Shown: in pieces, positions 1 to 9,390 of the stretch
Numbering within the stretch: the first letter of the stretch is position 1
How the letters are laid out: each line of letters begins with the position of its first letter
Assembly (NCBI RefSeq): GCF_001665605.1
Contig: NZ_LZSV01000010.1
Location: forward strand, 62,001-126,000
Reading direction: 5' to 3'
Length of the DNA: 64,000 nt
Origin: Mycobacterium sp. 852014-50255_SCH5639931
Lineage (GTDB): Bacteria > Actinomycetota > Actinomycetes > Mycobacteriales > Mycobacteriaceae
Position numbers and translations under genes: made by a program
Notes under the pieces: model-generated
Told to the model about the DNA's origin: nothing
What the model saw: the letters and a program-made list of their open reading frames with translations, nothing else
The model's database searches: none

Positions 1-518
1 GTGATCCACAGGTCTCCCCCGGCGCCGGGCGAGTGGACGGCGTCGGATAGCGGCGTGTAGGCGGTCCAGCCGAAGTCGGCGGCCCCACCCGGGACGATGA
101 AGCCGGCCGACGCGGTCAGACCGCCGAACAGGAACAACCAGAACGAGAAGGCGTTCAGCCGCGGGAAAGCCACGTCGGGCGCGCCGATCTGCAGCGGCAG
201 CACCAGGTTGGCGAACCCGAACACGACCGGCGTCGCGTAAAGCAGCAGCATGATCGTGCCGTGCATGGTGAACAGCTGGTTGTACTGCTCATTCGACAGG
301 AACTGCAGTCCCGGCGCGGCCAGCTCGGTGCGCATCAACAGGGCCATCAGTCCGCCGATGAAGAAGAAGACGAAGCAGGTGACCGTGTACATGATGCCGA
401 TCATCTTGTGATCGGTGGTGGTGATCAGTTTGTAGACGAGGTTCCCTTTGGGGCCGGTCCGGTCCGGGTACGGACGAACGGCCTCGAGTTCTCCCAAGGG
501 GGGCGCTTCGGCTGTCAA
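1..518 (-). CDS. ctaD: Cytochrome c oxidase subunit I, 5' part (runs off left edge)
   Basis: Heme-copper subunit of the aa3 terminal oxidase in the cytoplasmic membrane. About 172 N-terminal codons are present, reading TTG ACA GCC from 518, followed by a basic stretch and [12 protein letters not shown], the first membrane helix and FTMHGTIM. The His in that last motif is a heme a ligand in the family. The TTG start is chosen because GGAG lies 6 nt upstream and the following sequence ([17 protein letters not shown]) matches the mycobacterial N-terminus. The catalytic Cu site lies beyond the window. It is divergent from fecB across about 177 bp. Confidence 0.93.
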   Translation of the reverse strand, partial: MTAEAPPLGELEAVRPYPDRTGPKGNLVYKLITTTDHKMIGIMYTVTCFVFFFIGGLMALLMRTELAAPGLQFLSNEQYNQLFTMHGTIMLLLYATPVVFGFANLVLPLQIGAPDVAFPRLNAFSFWLFLFGGLTASAGFIVPGGAADFGWTAYTPLSDAVHSPGAGGDLWI

Positions 519-682
519 CAGCTTCTCCAAACATCCGGATAGGACAGGGGCCCAAAAACAGAGCTGACACGAATCTTAACCGTCGATCATGCCGACGTCA
601 GGGCTGGTCCTACAAACTGTCGTAAACGGCTCGGCGGCGCGGCGTGTCGGTTCGGAGTGCCGGGCTGCGCGCGGGCGGGTGT

Positions 683-688
683 TAGCGT
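683..688 (+). promoter_or_regulatory. Probable -10 element, leaderless fecB transcript
   Basis: TAGCGT fits TANNNT and ends 7 nt before the GTG at 696, so transcription would start on or beside the start codon. No Shine-Dalgarno sequence precedes fecB. The call rests on position and motif only. Confidence 0.4.
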
Positions 689-695
689 CTGACGC

Positions 696-1802
696 GTGCT
701 TTTCGGCGTGACCCGACCCGCGTCCCTGCGCGCGGCCGCCGCGCTGGCGGCGGCGGTCGCCGTCGCATGCAGCGGCTGCGGATCCGGCAAGCCCGGGACC
801 AACGCGCCGACTCCGACGCTGGTCACCCCCACCACCCAGATCGCCGGGGCGGGCGTGCTCGGAAACGACCGCCGCCCCGACGAGTCGTGCGCACGGGATG
901 CCGCCGCGGCCGATCCGGGGCCGAAGACCCGGCAGGCCCACAACGCGGCCGGCGTCAATCCGGACGTGGTGCAGGTGCCCGCCGAGCCTCAGCGCATCGT
1001 GGTGCTCTCCGGAGACCAGCTCGACGCCCTGTGCGCGCTCGGCCTGCAATCGCGGGTGGTCGCCGCCGCGCTGCCGGACGGGTCCTCGAGCCAGCCCGCC
1101 TACCTGGGCAGCGCTGTGCGCGGCGTGCCCGGTGTCGGTACCCGCAGCAACCCGGACCTGGCCGGCATCGCGGCCACCCACCCCGACCTCATCCTGGGCT
1201 CGCAGGAGTTGACGCCCAGGCTGTATCCGCAACTGGCCGCGATCGCCCCGACGGTGTTCACCGCGGCCCCCGGCTCCGCCTGGGAAGAGAACCTGCGCGG
1301 CGTGGGCGCCGCGACGGCGCGCGGTGCCGCGATGGACGCGCTGCTCAACGGCTTTTCGCAGCGGGCCAGCGACGTCGGCGCCAGGCATGACGCGTCCCAC
1401 TTCCAAGCGTCCATCGTGCAGCTGACCACCGACACGATCCGGATCTACGGCACCAACAACTTCCCGGCCAGCGTGCTGGGCGCCGTCGGGGTGGACCGGC
1501 CGGCAGCCCAGCGGTTCACCGACAAGCCGTACATCGAGATCCGCGCCGCCGACGACGACCTGGCCAAGAACCCGGACCTCTCCGCCGCCGATGCCGACGT
1601 CGTCTATGTGTCGTGTGCGTCACCGGCGGCCGCCCAGCGCGCCGCCACCGTGCTGGACAGCAACCCGTGGCGCAAGCTGTCCGCCAACCACGACAACCGC
1701 GTCTACGTCGTCAACGACGAGCTGTGGCAGACCGGCGAGGGCCTGGTCGCGGCCCGCGGCATCGTCGACGACCTTCGCCTGGTCAACGCCCCCATCAACT
1801 AG
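696..1802 (+). CDS. fecB: Iron-siderophore (Fe-dicitrate type) binding lipoprotein
   Basis: Periplasmic substrate-binding protein of the FecB/FhuD type, 368 aa. An N-terminal signal ends in ...AVAVACSGC, a lipid-attachment cysteine, then a Ser/Thr/Pro linker. The binding domain has the typical RIVVLSGDQLDALCALGL and NPDLAGIAATHPDLILGSQ helices and ends TGEGLVAARGIVDDLRLVNAPIN. Length and order match mycobacterial FecB (Rv3044) downstream of divergent ctaD. GTG 696 is preferred for the leaderless promoter; GTG 708 is an alternative. I saw no convincing IdeR box upstream. It probably handles ferric siderophores such as carboxymycobactin, which is inferred from the family. Confidence 0.9.
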   Translation: MLFGVTRPASLRAAAALAAAVAVACSGCGSGKPGTNAPTPTLVTPTTQIAGAGVLGNDRRPDESCARDAAAADPGPKTRQAHNAAGVNPDVVQVPAEPQRIVVLSGDQLDALCALGLQSRVVAAALPDGSSSQPAYLGSAVRGVPGVGTRSNPDLAGIAATHPDLILGSQELTPRLYPQLAAIAPTVFTAAPGSAWEENLRGVGAATARGAAMDALLNGFSQRASDVGARHDASHFQASIVQLTTDTIRIYGTNNFPASVLGAVGVDRPAAQRFTDKPYIEIRAADDDLAKNPDLSAADADVVYVSCASPAAAQRAATVLDSNPWRKLSANHDNRVYVVNDELWQTGEGLVAARGIVDDLRLVNAPIN

Positions 1803-1918
1803 CGCGCGGGCGCGCGGGTACCCCGGCCCTAAGGTGATAACGAGCGGCCCCCGGTGGCCCGGGACCATTACCTTAGCTAAACTTTTTGCAGACGCAACCA
1901 CATCGAAGAGGGATATCC

Positions 1919-2959
1919 ATGAGCACTGTTTCGGCATACGCCGCGACCTCGGCGACCGAACCGTTGACCAAGACCACCATCGAGCGGCGTGATCCCGGCC
2001 CACACGACGTAGCGATCGACATCAAGTTCGCCGGGATCTGCCACTCCGATATCCACACCGTCAAGGCCGAGTGGGGCACGCCGAACTACCCCGTCGTGCC
2101 CGGCCATGAGATCGCCGGCGTCGTCTCCGCGGTCGGCTCCGAGGTCACCAAGTACAAGGTCGGCGACCACGTCGGCGTGGGCTGCATGGTGAACTCCTGC
2201 GGCCAGTGCAGCAGCTGCAAGGCCGGGCTCGAGCAGTACTGCAAGCCGGGCGCGACCTTCACCTACAACTCCATCGACAAAGACGGCACGCCGACGCAGG
2301 GCGGCTACAGCCAGGGCGTCGTCGTCGACGAGAACTTTGTGGTCCGCATCCCCGACTCGCTGCCGCTGGACAAGGCGGCGCCGCTGCTGTGCGCGGGCGT
2401 CACGCTGTTCTCACCGCTGCGGCACTGGAAGGCCGGCGAGGGCACGCGGCTGGCGATCATCGGCCTCGGTGGCCTGGGGCACATGGGCGTCAAGCTCGGC
2501 GCGGCGATGGGCGCCGAGGTGACCGTGCTGTCGCAGTCGCTGAAGAAGATGGAGGACGGCCTGCGGCTGGGCGCCAAGCACTACTACGCCACCGCCGACC
2601 CCGACACCTTCAAGAAGTTGCGGAACAGCTTCGACCTGATCCTGAACACCGTCTCGGCGAACCTGAAACTCAACGACTACCTGAGCCTGCTCGACGTCGA
2701 CGGCACCCTCGTCGAATTGGGCATTCCCGAGCACCCCATGGAGGTGGGGGCGTTCCCGCTGGCGCTGGCGCGGCGCAGCCTCTCCGGGTCGAACATCGGC
2801 GGAATCGCCGAAACCCAGGAAATGCTGGACTTCTGCGCCGAACACGACGTGACGCCCGAAATCGAGCTGATCGAGCCGGATTACATCAACGAGGCCTACG
2901 AGCGCGTCCTGGCGAGCGACGTTCGCTACCGCTTCGTCATCGACATCTCGAAGCTATGA
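1919..2959 (+). CDS. adhC: Zinc-dependent NADP alcohol dehydrogenase
   Basis: Cytosolic medium-chain alcohol dehydrogenase of the cinnamyl/aryl-alcohol type, 346 aa. [15 protein letters not shown] carries the catalytic-zinc Cys and GHEIAG its His/Glu. [17 protein letters not shown] supplies the structural-zinc cysteines, and [17 protein letters not shown] is the nucleotide-binding glycine motif. ATG 1919 follows GAGGGA at a normal distance and gives the MSTV... N-terminus seen in mycobacterial AdhC (Rv3045). An 8-bp palindrome TTAGCTAA lies about 45 bp upstream. The last 6 bp overlap the convergent DUF3349 gene. Confidence 0.92.
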   Translation: MSTVSAYAATSATEPLTKTTIERRDPGPHDVAIDIKFAGICHSDIHTVKAEWGTPNYPVVPGHEIAGVVSAVGSEVTKYKVGDHVGVGCMVNSCGQCSSCKAGLEQYCKPGATFTYNSIDKDGTPTQGGYSQGVVVDENFVVRIPDSLPLDKAAPLLCAGVTLFSPLRHWKAGEGTRLAIIGLGGLGHMGVKLGAAMGAEVTVLSQSLKKMEDGLRLGAKHYYATADPDTFKKLRNSFDLILNTVSANLKLNDYLSLLDVDGTLVELGIPEHPMEVGAFPLALARRSLSGSNIGGIAETQEMLDFCAEHDVTPEIELIEPDYINEAYERVLASDVRYRFVIDISKL

Positions 2960-3391
2960 GGCGACCTCGGACGGTTCATCGGGCGCGCAGTCGCGGGCGA
3001 TGACTTCGGCCGCCTCCGCGTGCTCGTCGTCGGGAACGACCTCGCTGACGTCGATGCCGGCCAGCGGCCATCCGGCCGCGGCCAACGTGGCGGCCACCCG
3101 GATGATGTTTTCCTTGCCGGCGTCGAATTGCGTCATGTCGGAGATGAATTCGGCGATTTCGTCGCGATCGATCGGGTGATCGATGGTCTCCGGAGACCCT
3201 TCCTGCGCGGTGATGTGGCGCACCACCTCGCGGATCTGGTCTTCGGTCAGCGGTGTGCTGCGCAGCAATGCCATCAGCGGCACGCGGTCCGGGCCGGGGA
3301 CGCCGTTCGGGTAGCCGACCTGCAGCCACTGGATCACTGAACGGCAGAAATGGTGGCGGTGATCCTTCTCGGAGGATGCGGTTTTCGTCAC
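2954..3391 (-). CDS. DUF3349 family protein (Rv3046c-like)
   Basis: Small cytosolic protein of about 145 aa and unknown function. It contains [31 protein letters not shown], the recognisable first helix of the mycobacterial DUF3349 family, then a helical ...[10 protein letters not shown] segment and an acidic C-terminus ([16 protein letters not shown]). GTG 3391 gives an N-terminus like the homologue; an in-frame ATG at 3415 is possible. It lies between adhC and the nuclease gene, as in M. tuberculosis, and overlaps adhC by 6 bp at the 3' ends. Confidence 0.8.
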   Translation of the reverse strand: MTKTASSEKDHRHHFCRSVIQWLQVGYPNGVPGPDRVPLMALLRSTPLTEDQIREVVRHITAQEGSPETIDHPIDRDEIAEFISDMTQFDAGKENIIRVAATLAAAGWPLAGIDVSEVVPDDEHAEAAEVIARDCAPDEPSEVAS

Positions 3392-3535
3392 CTGAACAGT
3401 GTCAGGCAGTCGCATCGCCGGCGCTAGCGAGCCGTCGCTCCGTCTCCACAATTCACAAGCCGTTCATTGCCCGAACATGTCCGGGTCGGGCGCGGCGCCC
3501 GAGGTTAAATGGCCCGTCTTGTCGTTGCCCATCCC

Positions 3536-3541
3536 TACGAT
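3536..3541 (+). promoter_or_regulatory. Probable -10 element for the Mrr-like gene
   Basis: TACGAT ends 6 nt before GTG 3548, the spacing of a leaderless mycobacterial transcript. It is the main reason for preferring GTG 3548 over the in-frame ATG at 3509. Confidence 0.4.
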
Positions 3542-3547
3542 CGAGGC

Positions 3548-4117
3548 GTGCTCAAGGCGCTCGTCGTGCTCCCGTTGGCCTGCGGCGTGGTCGTCGGCGT
3601 CGTCGACCACAGCCCCGGGATGGGTTTCGTGGCGTTTTACCTGATGCTGCTGCTCGAGGTGCTGGTCGGGTGGTCAACCAACCGTCAATGGCCGCGCGGG
3701 GGACGGGCCGTATTCGCGGCCGTTGACGCGATGGACGGGGTGGAGTTCGAGGGCTACGTGGCCGCCCGCCTGCGCCGCGCGGGCTGGCGGGTCGCGTTCA
3801 CGCCGCCAGTCGGCGACTACGGAGTCGACCTGATCGCGGAAAAGGACGGCCACTCCGTGGCGGTCCAGTGCAAGCGCTACGGCAAATCGGTGGGCGTCGC
3901 CGCCGTCCAGCAGGTGGTCTCCGGCGCCCGCCACCATGGGTGCGCCAGGAGCATCGTGGTGAGCAATCAGGAATTCACCAGGGCCGCAAAGCAATTGGCG
4001 CATACCCACGGCTGCCAGTTGATCGGCCGCAAAGTATTGCAGGCCTGGGTGCCGGCGCCGGCATCGAGCGCCAAAAATCCTGCGGGAAGAAAATCGGCCC
4101 AGCCGGTGTCTGAATAG
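3548..4117 (+). CDS. Membrane-anchored Mrr-like restriction endonuclease-fold protein
   Basis: About 189 aa. Two hydrophobic stretches (LKALVVLPLACGVVVGVV and FVAFYLMLLLEVLVGW) make a short hairpin anchor. The rest is a Mrr/DUF2034-type endonuclease fold: GVEFEGYVAARLRRAGW is the leading helix, and GDYGVDLIAEKDG followed by VAVQCKRY gives the D...QxK form of the PD-(D/E)xK site. Mrr proteins cut modified DNA, and family members with membrane anchors exist, but the target here is unknown. It is a solitary gene convergent with nrdF2 across a hairpin. It occupies the place where M. tuberculosis has a different small gene (Rv3047c). Confidence 0.75.
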   Translation: MLKALVVLPLACGVVVGVVDHSPGMGFVAFYLMLLLEVLVGWSTNRQWPRGGRAVFAAVDAMDGVEFEGYVAARLRRAGWRVAFTPPVGDYGVDLIAEKDGHSVAVQCKRYGKSVGVAAVQQVVSGARHHGCARSIVVSNQEFTRAAKQLAHTHGCQLIGRKVLQAWVPAPASSAKNPAGRKSAQPVSE

Positions 4118-4120
4118 AAG

Positions 4121-4169
4121 ATCGGGCCGGCCCCAGTCCCTCCCCCCCGACGTGTGCGGCCGGCCCGAT
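4121..4169. terminator. Bidirectional terminator hairpin
   Basis: ATCGGGCCGGCC (4121-4132) and GGCCGGCCCGAT (4158-4169) form a perfect 12-bp stem around a 25-nt loop, between the stops of two convergent genes (4117 and 4188). There is no long T-run, which is usual for mycobacterial terminators. Confidence 0.7.
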
Positions 4170-4187
4170 TCTCAACAACCTGCGGTT

Positions 4188-5174
<987 letters not shown>

Positions 5175-5211
5175 TCACCCGCCGTTTTGCCTGAGGGACG
5201 TCAGGCTCCAA

Positions 5212-5259
5212 ACACTACCCCTGGGGTACGACAACGGAGCGGAACACAAGTACTTGTGT
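5212..5259 (-). promoter_or_regulatory. Paired NrdR-box-like sites upstream of nrdF2
   Basis: ACACTACCCCTGGGGT (5212-5227) and the perfect palindrome ACACAAGTACTTGTGT (5244-5259, extendable to 18 bp) both resemble the NrdR consensus ACACWATATATWGTGT. They start 32 bp apart, about three helical turns, as NrdR pairs usually do. The same arrangement recurs before nrdH. NrdR itself is not in the window. Confidence 0.75.
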
Positions 5260-5330
5260 TTGCGTGTCGCGGACACACCCCGCATTCATTTGGACTCCCC
5301 TCCCAGTATCCACCCAGGACCGCACGCAGG

Positions 5331-5348
5331 ATGTACCATTTGGTACAT
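5331..5348 (+). promoter_or_regulatory. TetR-type operator overlapping the SRPBCC promoter and start
   Basis: ATGTACCATTTGGTACAT is a perfect 8+2+8 palindrome. TACCAT inside it (5334-5339) fits a -10 element 7 nt before ATG 5347, so the operator covers both the -10 and the start codon. The TetR gene in the same operon is the obvious candidate ligand. Confidence 0.65.
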
Positions 5349-5793
5349 GATTACCGAAGACAGTGTCGAGATCGATGCGTCGCCGCAGCTGGTGTGGGAT
5401 GTCTTCAGCGACGTGGAGCGCTGGCCCGAGTGGACCGCCTCGGTGACGTCGCTCGTCGGACGGGACGGCCCCGCGCTCGGGGTCGGCAAGCGGTTCACCA
5501 TCAAGCAGCCCGGCATGTCGAAGCTGGTCTGGAAGGTCACCGAGATCGATCCGGGAGCGTCATGGACCTGGGTGCAACGCTCCCTCGGCGTGCGGGTGAG
5601 CGCCCGGCACGACGTGCTCCCGCAACCCGGCGGCCGGACCCTGGTGCGCCAGCAATTGGATCAGCGCGGTCTGCTCGGAGCGCTGGTCGGGCGACTGATG
5701 CTCAACAAGACCAAGCGATTCCTGGAACTCGAGGCGCAAGGACTCAAGGCCCGGTCTGAGCAACTCAGCCGCGCCAATGGCTCGCACACCTGA
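5347..5793 (+). CDS. SRPBCC (polyketide cyclase/dehydrase-like) protein
   Basis: 148-aa cytosolic START/Bet v1-fold protein. It opens with the family hallmark ITEDSVEIDASPQLVWDVFSDVERWPEWTASV, has a central VTEIDPGASWTWVQRSLG strand pair, and ends in the long C-terminal helix (LGALVGRLMLNKTKRFLELEAQGLKAR) that lines the hydrophobic cavity. Such proteins bind or transform small hydrophobic molecules; the ligand is unknown. Its 3' end overlaps the TetR gene by 17 bp, so the two are co-transcribed. A palindrome at its start codon suggests autorepression. Confidence 0.85.
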   Translation: MITEDSVEIDASPQLVWDVFSDVERWPEWTASVTSLVGRDGPALGVGKRFTIKQPGMSKLVWKVTEIDPGASWTWVQRSLGVRVSARHDVLPQPGGRTLVRQQLDQRGLLGALVGRLMLNKTKRFLELEAQGLKARSEQLSRANGSHT

Positions 5794-6340
5794 CTCGCTG
5801 CGGCGCGGCGAACTACTGCATGCCCTGTTCGACGAGTTCGCCGCGAACGGCATCGGCAACCGCTCGCTCCGCGATGTCGCGGCCGCGGTCGGCACCAGTC
5901 ATCGAATGTTATTGCACCACTTCGGTTCTCGAGAAGATCTGCTGATCGCGGTCGTGGAGGAGGCCGAGCGCCGCCAGATGGCCATGGTCCCCGACTTGCC
6001 CACCGATCCGGCCGAGGGCTTCGCCGCCATGTGGGCCGACCTTCGCCGCCCGGACCTGCGCCGGCTGGAGCGGCTCTTCTTCGAGTGCTACTCGCGCGCG
6101 GCCCAGGGCGAAAAGCCTTTCACGCGAATGGTTCCCGGGGCGGTCGATGGCTGGCTGCGTGAGGTCGAGAACGCCGCCGCCGGCGCCCCTTATGACGGCG
6201 CGATGGCGAGGCTGGGGCTGGCCGTCACCCGTGGCCTGCTGCTGGACCTGGTCGCCACAAACGACGAGGCCGGCGTCGACGCGGCCGCGGCCGCTTTCGC
6301 GAAGCTGCTACGCGGACACGGCCCAACGGTTGGCGCGTGA
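5777..6340 (+). CDS. TetR-family transcriptional regulator
   Basis: 187 aa. The N-terminal helix-turn-helix spans RGELLHALFDEFAANGIGNRSLRDVAAAVGTSHRMLLHHFGSREDLL, with the usual HHFGSRE end. The C-terminal ligand domain is divergent. It overlaps the SRPBCC gene and probably represses this two-gene operon from the palindrome at 5331-5348. It is convergent with the stress-protein gene at 6366. Confidence 0.88.
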   Translation: MARTPDSLRRGELLHALFDEFAANGIGNRSLRDVAAAVGTSHRMLLHHFGSREDLLIAVVEEAERRQMAMVPDLPTDPAEGFAAMWADLRRPDLRRLERLFFECYSRAAQGEKPFTRMVPGAVDGWLREVENAAAGAPYDGAMARLGLAVTRGLLLDLVATNDEAGVDAAAAAFAKLLRGHGPTVGA

Positions 6341-6365
6341 CGGCGGGCGCCAAACGATCGATGCC

Positions 6366-6824
6366 TCAGTCGGTGGTGTAGACGATCAGCACGTCGGTTC
6401 TGGCCCTGCGGGAGACCTCGGATGGGACCGATCCCAGCAGCCGCCCGGCAACGCTGCCGAGCCCGACGTTGCCGACGACGAGCAGGTCGGCCTCGATCTC
6501 CTCGGCGAGCTGCACCAGCGCATTGATGGGAGCGCCGACGATCGGCTTTTCCTCGACGTTCGTGGCCCCGGCTCGGTGCGCCCGCTCCCTGGCGTTCTGC
6601 AGGATCGCGAAGAAAGGGGCCTCGCCCACCGTGCGGTAGTCCTGACCGTGGTCGCTTCCCGGTGGGATCGCGTAGCGGCCCTTTTCCACGGGAACGGGAA
6701 GGTGCGCGGTCGCAACGATCAATTTCGCGCCGTGATGCGCAGCGATCGCGGCTGCGCGGTCCACCGCACGCAGCGACGAATCCGAGCCATCGGTGCCGAC
6801 CACAACGGTCTGGTAGGCAGTCAT
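6366..6824 (-). CDS. Universal stress protein (UspA family)
   Basis: 152 aa, one Usp domain. It starts MTAYQTVVVGTDGSDSSLRAVDRAA and has LLVVGNVGLGSVAGRLLGSVPSEVSRRA, the G-2X-G-9X-G(S) ATP-binding signature, then DVLIVYTT. ATP-binding Usp proteins act as cytosolic stress or dormancy regulators in mycobacteria. ATG 6824 is chosen because an AGGGGA ribosome site sits just before it and the domain begins at once. I saw no DosR-like box upstream, unlike many mycobacterial usp genes. A small GCCCG/CGGGC hairpin at about 6898-6910 separates it from the upstream monooxygenase gene. Confidence 0.9.
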   Translation of the reverse strand: MTAYQTVVVGTDGSDSSLRAVDRAAAIAAHHGAKLIVATAHLPVPVEKGRYAIPPGSDHGQDYRTVGEAPFFAILQNARERAHRAGATNVEEKPIVGAPINALVQLAEEIEADLLVVGNVGLGSVAGRLLGSVPSEVSRRARTDVLIVYTTD

Positions 6825-6927
6825 TTCCCCTCCCAGTGTAAAACCAGACGGCGGCTCAACAACCCGTTCAGAGAGGAATTCGTGGATAGCGCCGAGAGCC
6901 CGCCTCGGGCCATGCCTGCCCGTCAGC

Positions 6928-8472
6928 TCAGCCCTGCGCGGCCGCCGCCAAGCGCTTGGCGCCTGACCCGTTGCCGAAGAACTCGTACTCCTCCGGCTTG
7001 ACCGAGCGGGTGTCCCGCCAGTACTCCCAGGTGTAACCGCCCCACAGCACCGTGTTCTTGCCGTGCTCGTCGAGATACCAGCTGGCGCAACCACCGCTGT
7101 TCCACACCGACGGCCCCAGCCTGCGCTGCAACTCGTCGTTGAAGGCGTCCTGCGCGGCGCGCGTCGGTGCCAGCGCCTGCACGCCCAGCTTGTCGCAGGT
7201 CTTGATCGCGCTGGCCACGTAGCGAATCTGGGACTCGATCATGAACACCACCGAGTTGTGCCCCAGGCCGGTGTTCGGTCCCAGCAGGAAGAACAGGTTG
7301 GGCATGTCGGCGACGGTGATGCCGCGGTGGGCGGCGATGCCCTCCCGGTTCCAGCGGTCCACCAGGTCCTCACCGTTGTGGCCCTTGATCTGGACGTAGG
7401 TGTAGGAGTCGGTGACGTGAAATCCGGTGCCGTACACGATCACGTCGACCTCGCGCTCTTTGCCGTCGGCGGTGACGATCCCGGTGGGCGTGATCCGCGC
7501 GATGTGATCGGTGATCAGCTCGGTCTTCGGGTCCGCGACCGCCCCGTAATAGGTGGAGGAGTTCAGAATTCGCTTGCAGCCGATGCGATAGTGCGGGGTC
7601 AGCTTGCGACGCAGTTCGCGATCCTTGACCGACCGGCGGATGTTGTATTTCACGTAGGCTTCGATGAACTTCAGCGCGTTGGGGCGCTTGGTCATCCCGA
7701 CGGCCAGCGCCTCTTGACCCCAATAGATCGCCACACGCACCAGCGCCCGCAGGCCGGGGACGTTCGCCATGGCCCGGCGCAGCGCCGCGGGAATCTCGGG
7801 GTTGGAGCGCGGCACCACCCACGGCGGAGTGCGTTGGTAGAGCTGAAGTTCGGCGACCTGCCCGACGATCTCCGGCACGATCTGGATCGCGCTGGCGCCG
7901 GTCCCGATCATCGCCACCCGCTTGCCGGTCAAATCGACACTGTGGTCCCATTCCGCGGAATGGAAAGCGGGACCGCGGAATTCGTCGCGCCCCTCGATGT
8001 CGGGCAGGGACGGGATGTGCAGCGCCCCCGCACCGGAGATCAGGAACTGCCCGACGAATTCGCGGCCGTCTTCGGTGAACACATGCCAGCGTTGCTCGTC
8101 GTCGTCCCAGTGGGCCCGATCGACGTGCGAGTTGAACTCGATGTAGCGGCGCAGGCCGTATTTCTCGGTGACGCCCTTGAGGTAGTCCCAGATCTCGGGC
8201 TGATAAGAGAACGGGTTCTTCCAGTCGGGCTTGGGCTCGAAGGAGAACGAATACAGGTGCGACGGGATGTCGCAGGCGCAGCCTGGGTAACTGTTGTCGC
8301 GCCAGGTGCCGCCGACGTCGGTGAACTTCTCCAGGATCACGAAGTCCACGCCTTGCTGCTGCAGCTTGATCGCCATGCCCAGGCCGGAGAACCCGGTCCC
8401 GATGATGATGGCGCGCGCATGCACGGGCTGGTGTGCGGATGTCGGTTCGGCGTGTGTCACTACGTCGGTCAC
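6928..8472 (-). CDS. Flavin-containing (Baeyer-Villiger type) monooxygenase
   Basis: 514 aa, FAD/NADPH enzyme. IIIGTGFSGLGMAIKLQQQGVDFVILEK is the FAD Rossmann motif. FRGPAFHSAEW fits the Baeyer-Villiger fingerprint FxGxxxHxxxW, MIGTGASAIQ is the NADPH motif, and VIVYGTGFHVTDSY is the late ATG-like motif. It would insert oxygen into a ketone or hydroxylate a hydrophobic substrate; the substrate cannot be read from sequence. The homologue in M. tuberculosis is Rv3049c, in the same neighbourhood. A TetR gene lies directly upstream on the same strand, and a palindrome at 8504-8523 lies just before the start. Confidence 0.92.
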   Translation of the reverse strand: MTDVVTHAEPTSAHQPVHARAIIIGTGFSGLGMAIKLQQQGVDFVILEKFTDVGGTWRDNSYPGCACDIPSHLYSFSFEPKPDWKNPFSYQPEIWDYLKGVTEKYGLRRYIEFNSHVDRAHWDDDEQRWHVFTEDGREFVGQFLISGAGALHIPSLPDIEGRDEFRGPAFHSAEWDHSVDLTGKRVAMIGTGASAIQIVPEIVGQVAELQLYQRTPPWVVPRSNPEIPAALRRAMANVPGLRALVRVAIYWGQEALAVGMTKRPNALKFIEAYVKYNIRRSVKDRELRRKLTPHYRIGCKRILNSSTYYGAVADPKTELITDHIARITPTGIVTADGKEREVDVIVYGTGFHVTDSYTYVQIKGHNGEDLVDRWNREGIAAHRGITVADMPNLFFLLGPNTGLGHNSVVFMIESQIRYVASAIKTCDKLGVQALAPTRAAQDAFNDELQRRLGPSVWNSGGCASWYLDEHGKNTVLWGGYTWEYWRDTRSVKPEEYEFFGNGSGAKRLAAAAQG

Positions 8473-8503
8473 GGTGGATCGAATCTTCCTGTTAGCTCCC
8501 CGA

Positions 8504-8523
8504 ATACCCAGTACCCAGGGTAT
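8504..8523 (-). promoter_or_regulatory. Candidate operator upstream of the monooxygenase
   Basis: ATACCC and GGGTAT flank an 8-nt centre, with another ACCC repeat inside. It sits about 30 bp before the monooxygenase start, next to a TetR gene that is the plausible ligand. Stem length is modest. Confidence 0.4.
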
Positions 8524-8577
8524 CGAATGGCACGAGTGTTGACGATCGCCGGAACGATGTCAACGTGCCAAAGGTCC

Positions 8578-9324
8578 TCAGCTCGCCGCGGGGTTGCTGG
8601 GAACCACGCTGTGAACCGGCTGGTCGGGGTCCATCGCGATGCCGAGCACCTCGGCGGTGCCGACGATGACCCCCACCATGATGGTCGTCAGGTGGGCGAC
8701 GAACTGGTCGCGCGGCATGCGGCGAGCGCTTTGCGGGTCCGGGCCCAGCCACCACTCGGTGGCCGATGCGGCCGAGCCGAAGGCCGCGTGCGCGGCCAGC
8801 TCGAACGCCGCGTGGTCGAGCTCCATCTCGCGCAGCTCGTCGTCGAAGAGGTCGGCCATCGCCAACGTGATGCCGCGGCCCTCGTTGAGGATCTGGGGGC
8901 TGGCCGAGGAGCGGCCCTGGATGAACACCCGCAGCACGTTGGGGTGCTGATCGACGAGGCCGACGTACTCGTCGACGGCGCGACGGATCACCTCGCGCGC
9001 CGAGTCGGTCTTCAGGTCGACGGACGGGAAGATCGCCGTCCAGAGCATGTCGCGCAGGCGTTCCCCGATGGCCTGGAATAGATCGGACTTGTCGTGGAAA
9101 TGCCGGTAGATCTTCGGCTTGGCGGTGCCGGCCTCCTCGGCGATCTCCCGCACGCTCAGCTCGGGCCCTAGCCGGTCGATGGCGCGAAACGCCGCATCCA
9201 CGATCTCGCCGCGCACCTTCTTGCGATGTTCGCGCCACCGCTCGCTGCGCGCGTCGACCTTGGCCCCCGGCGGCTTGACGCTGGGGTGGGGTGGTCGCGG
9301 AATTCTCACCACGTCAAGCACCAT
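8578..9324 (-). CDS. TetR-family transcriptional regulator (Rv3050c-like)
   Basis: 248 aa from ATG 9324; an upstream in-frame start would add 18 residues. The HTH region is EIVDAAFRAIDRLGPELSVREIAEEAGTAKPKIYRHFHDKSDLF. It sits between nrdE and the monooxygenase, reads in the same direction as both, and ends about 105 bp before the monooxygenase start. It most likely controls that monooxygenase. The effector is unknown. Confidence 0.9.
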   Translation of the reverse strand: MVLDVVRIPRPPHPSVKPPGAKVDARSERWREHRKKVRGEIVDAAFRAIDRLGPELSVREIAEEAGTAKPKIYRHFHDKSDLFQAIGERLRDMLWTAIFPSVDLKTDSAREVIRRAVDEYVGLVDQHPNVLRVFIQGRSSASPQILNEGRGITLAMADLFDDELREMELDHAAFELAAHAAFGSAASATEWWLGPDPQSARRMPRDQFVAHLTTIMVGVIVGTAEVLGIAMDPDQPVHSVVPSNPAAS

Positions 9325-9390
9325 ACCCCTCTGGGACCGCCCTGAGCCGCTGACCTGGGCAGACTGCGCGCCAGGCACCGGACGCGGCGA

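Noticed and set aside
1871..1890. IdeR iron box before adhC (TTACCTTAGCTAAAC)
   Set aside because: Only about 12 of 19 consensus positions match and the second half-site is poor. The gene is not iron-related, so I kept only the short palindrome as a remark.
6825..6927. DosR box before the universal stress protein gene
   Set aside because: No GGG-N8-CCC element of the right form is present; only a GCCCG/CGGGC hairpin that suits a weak terminator.
7063..9081. Long open frame on the plus strand opposite the monooxygenase and TetR genes
   Set aside because: Low-complexity Arg/Gly/Val/His composition typical of antisense frames in GC-rich DNA. The opposite strand carries clear FAD, NADPH and HTH motifs.
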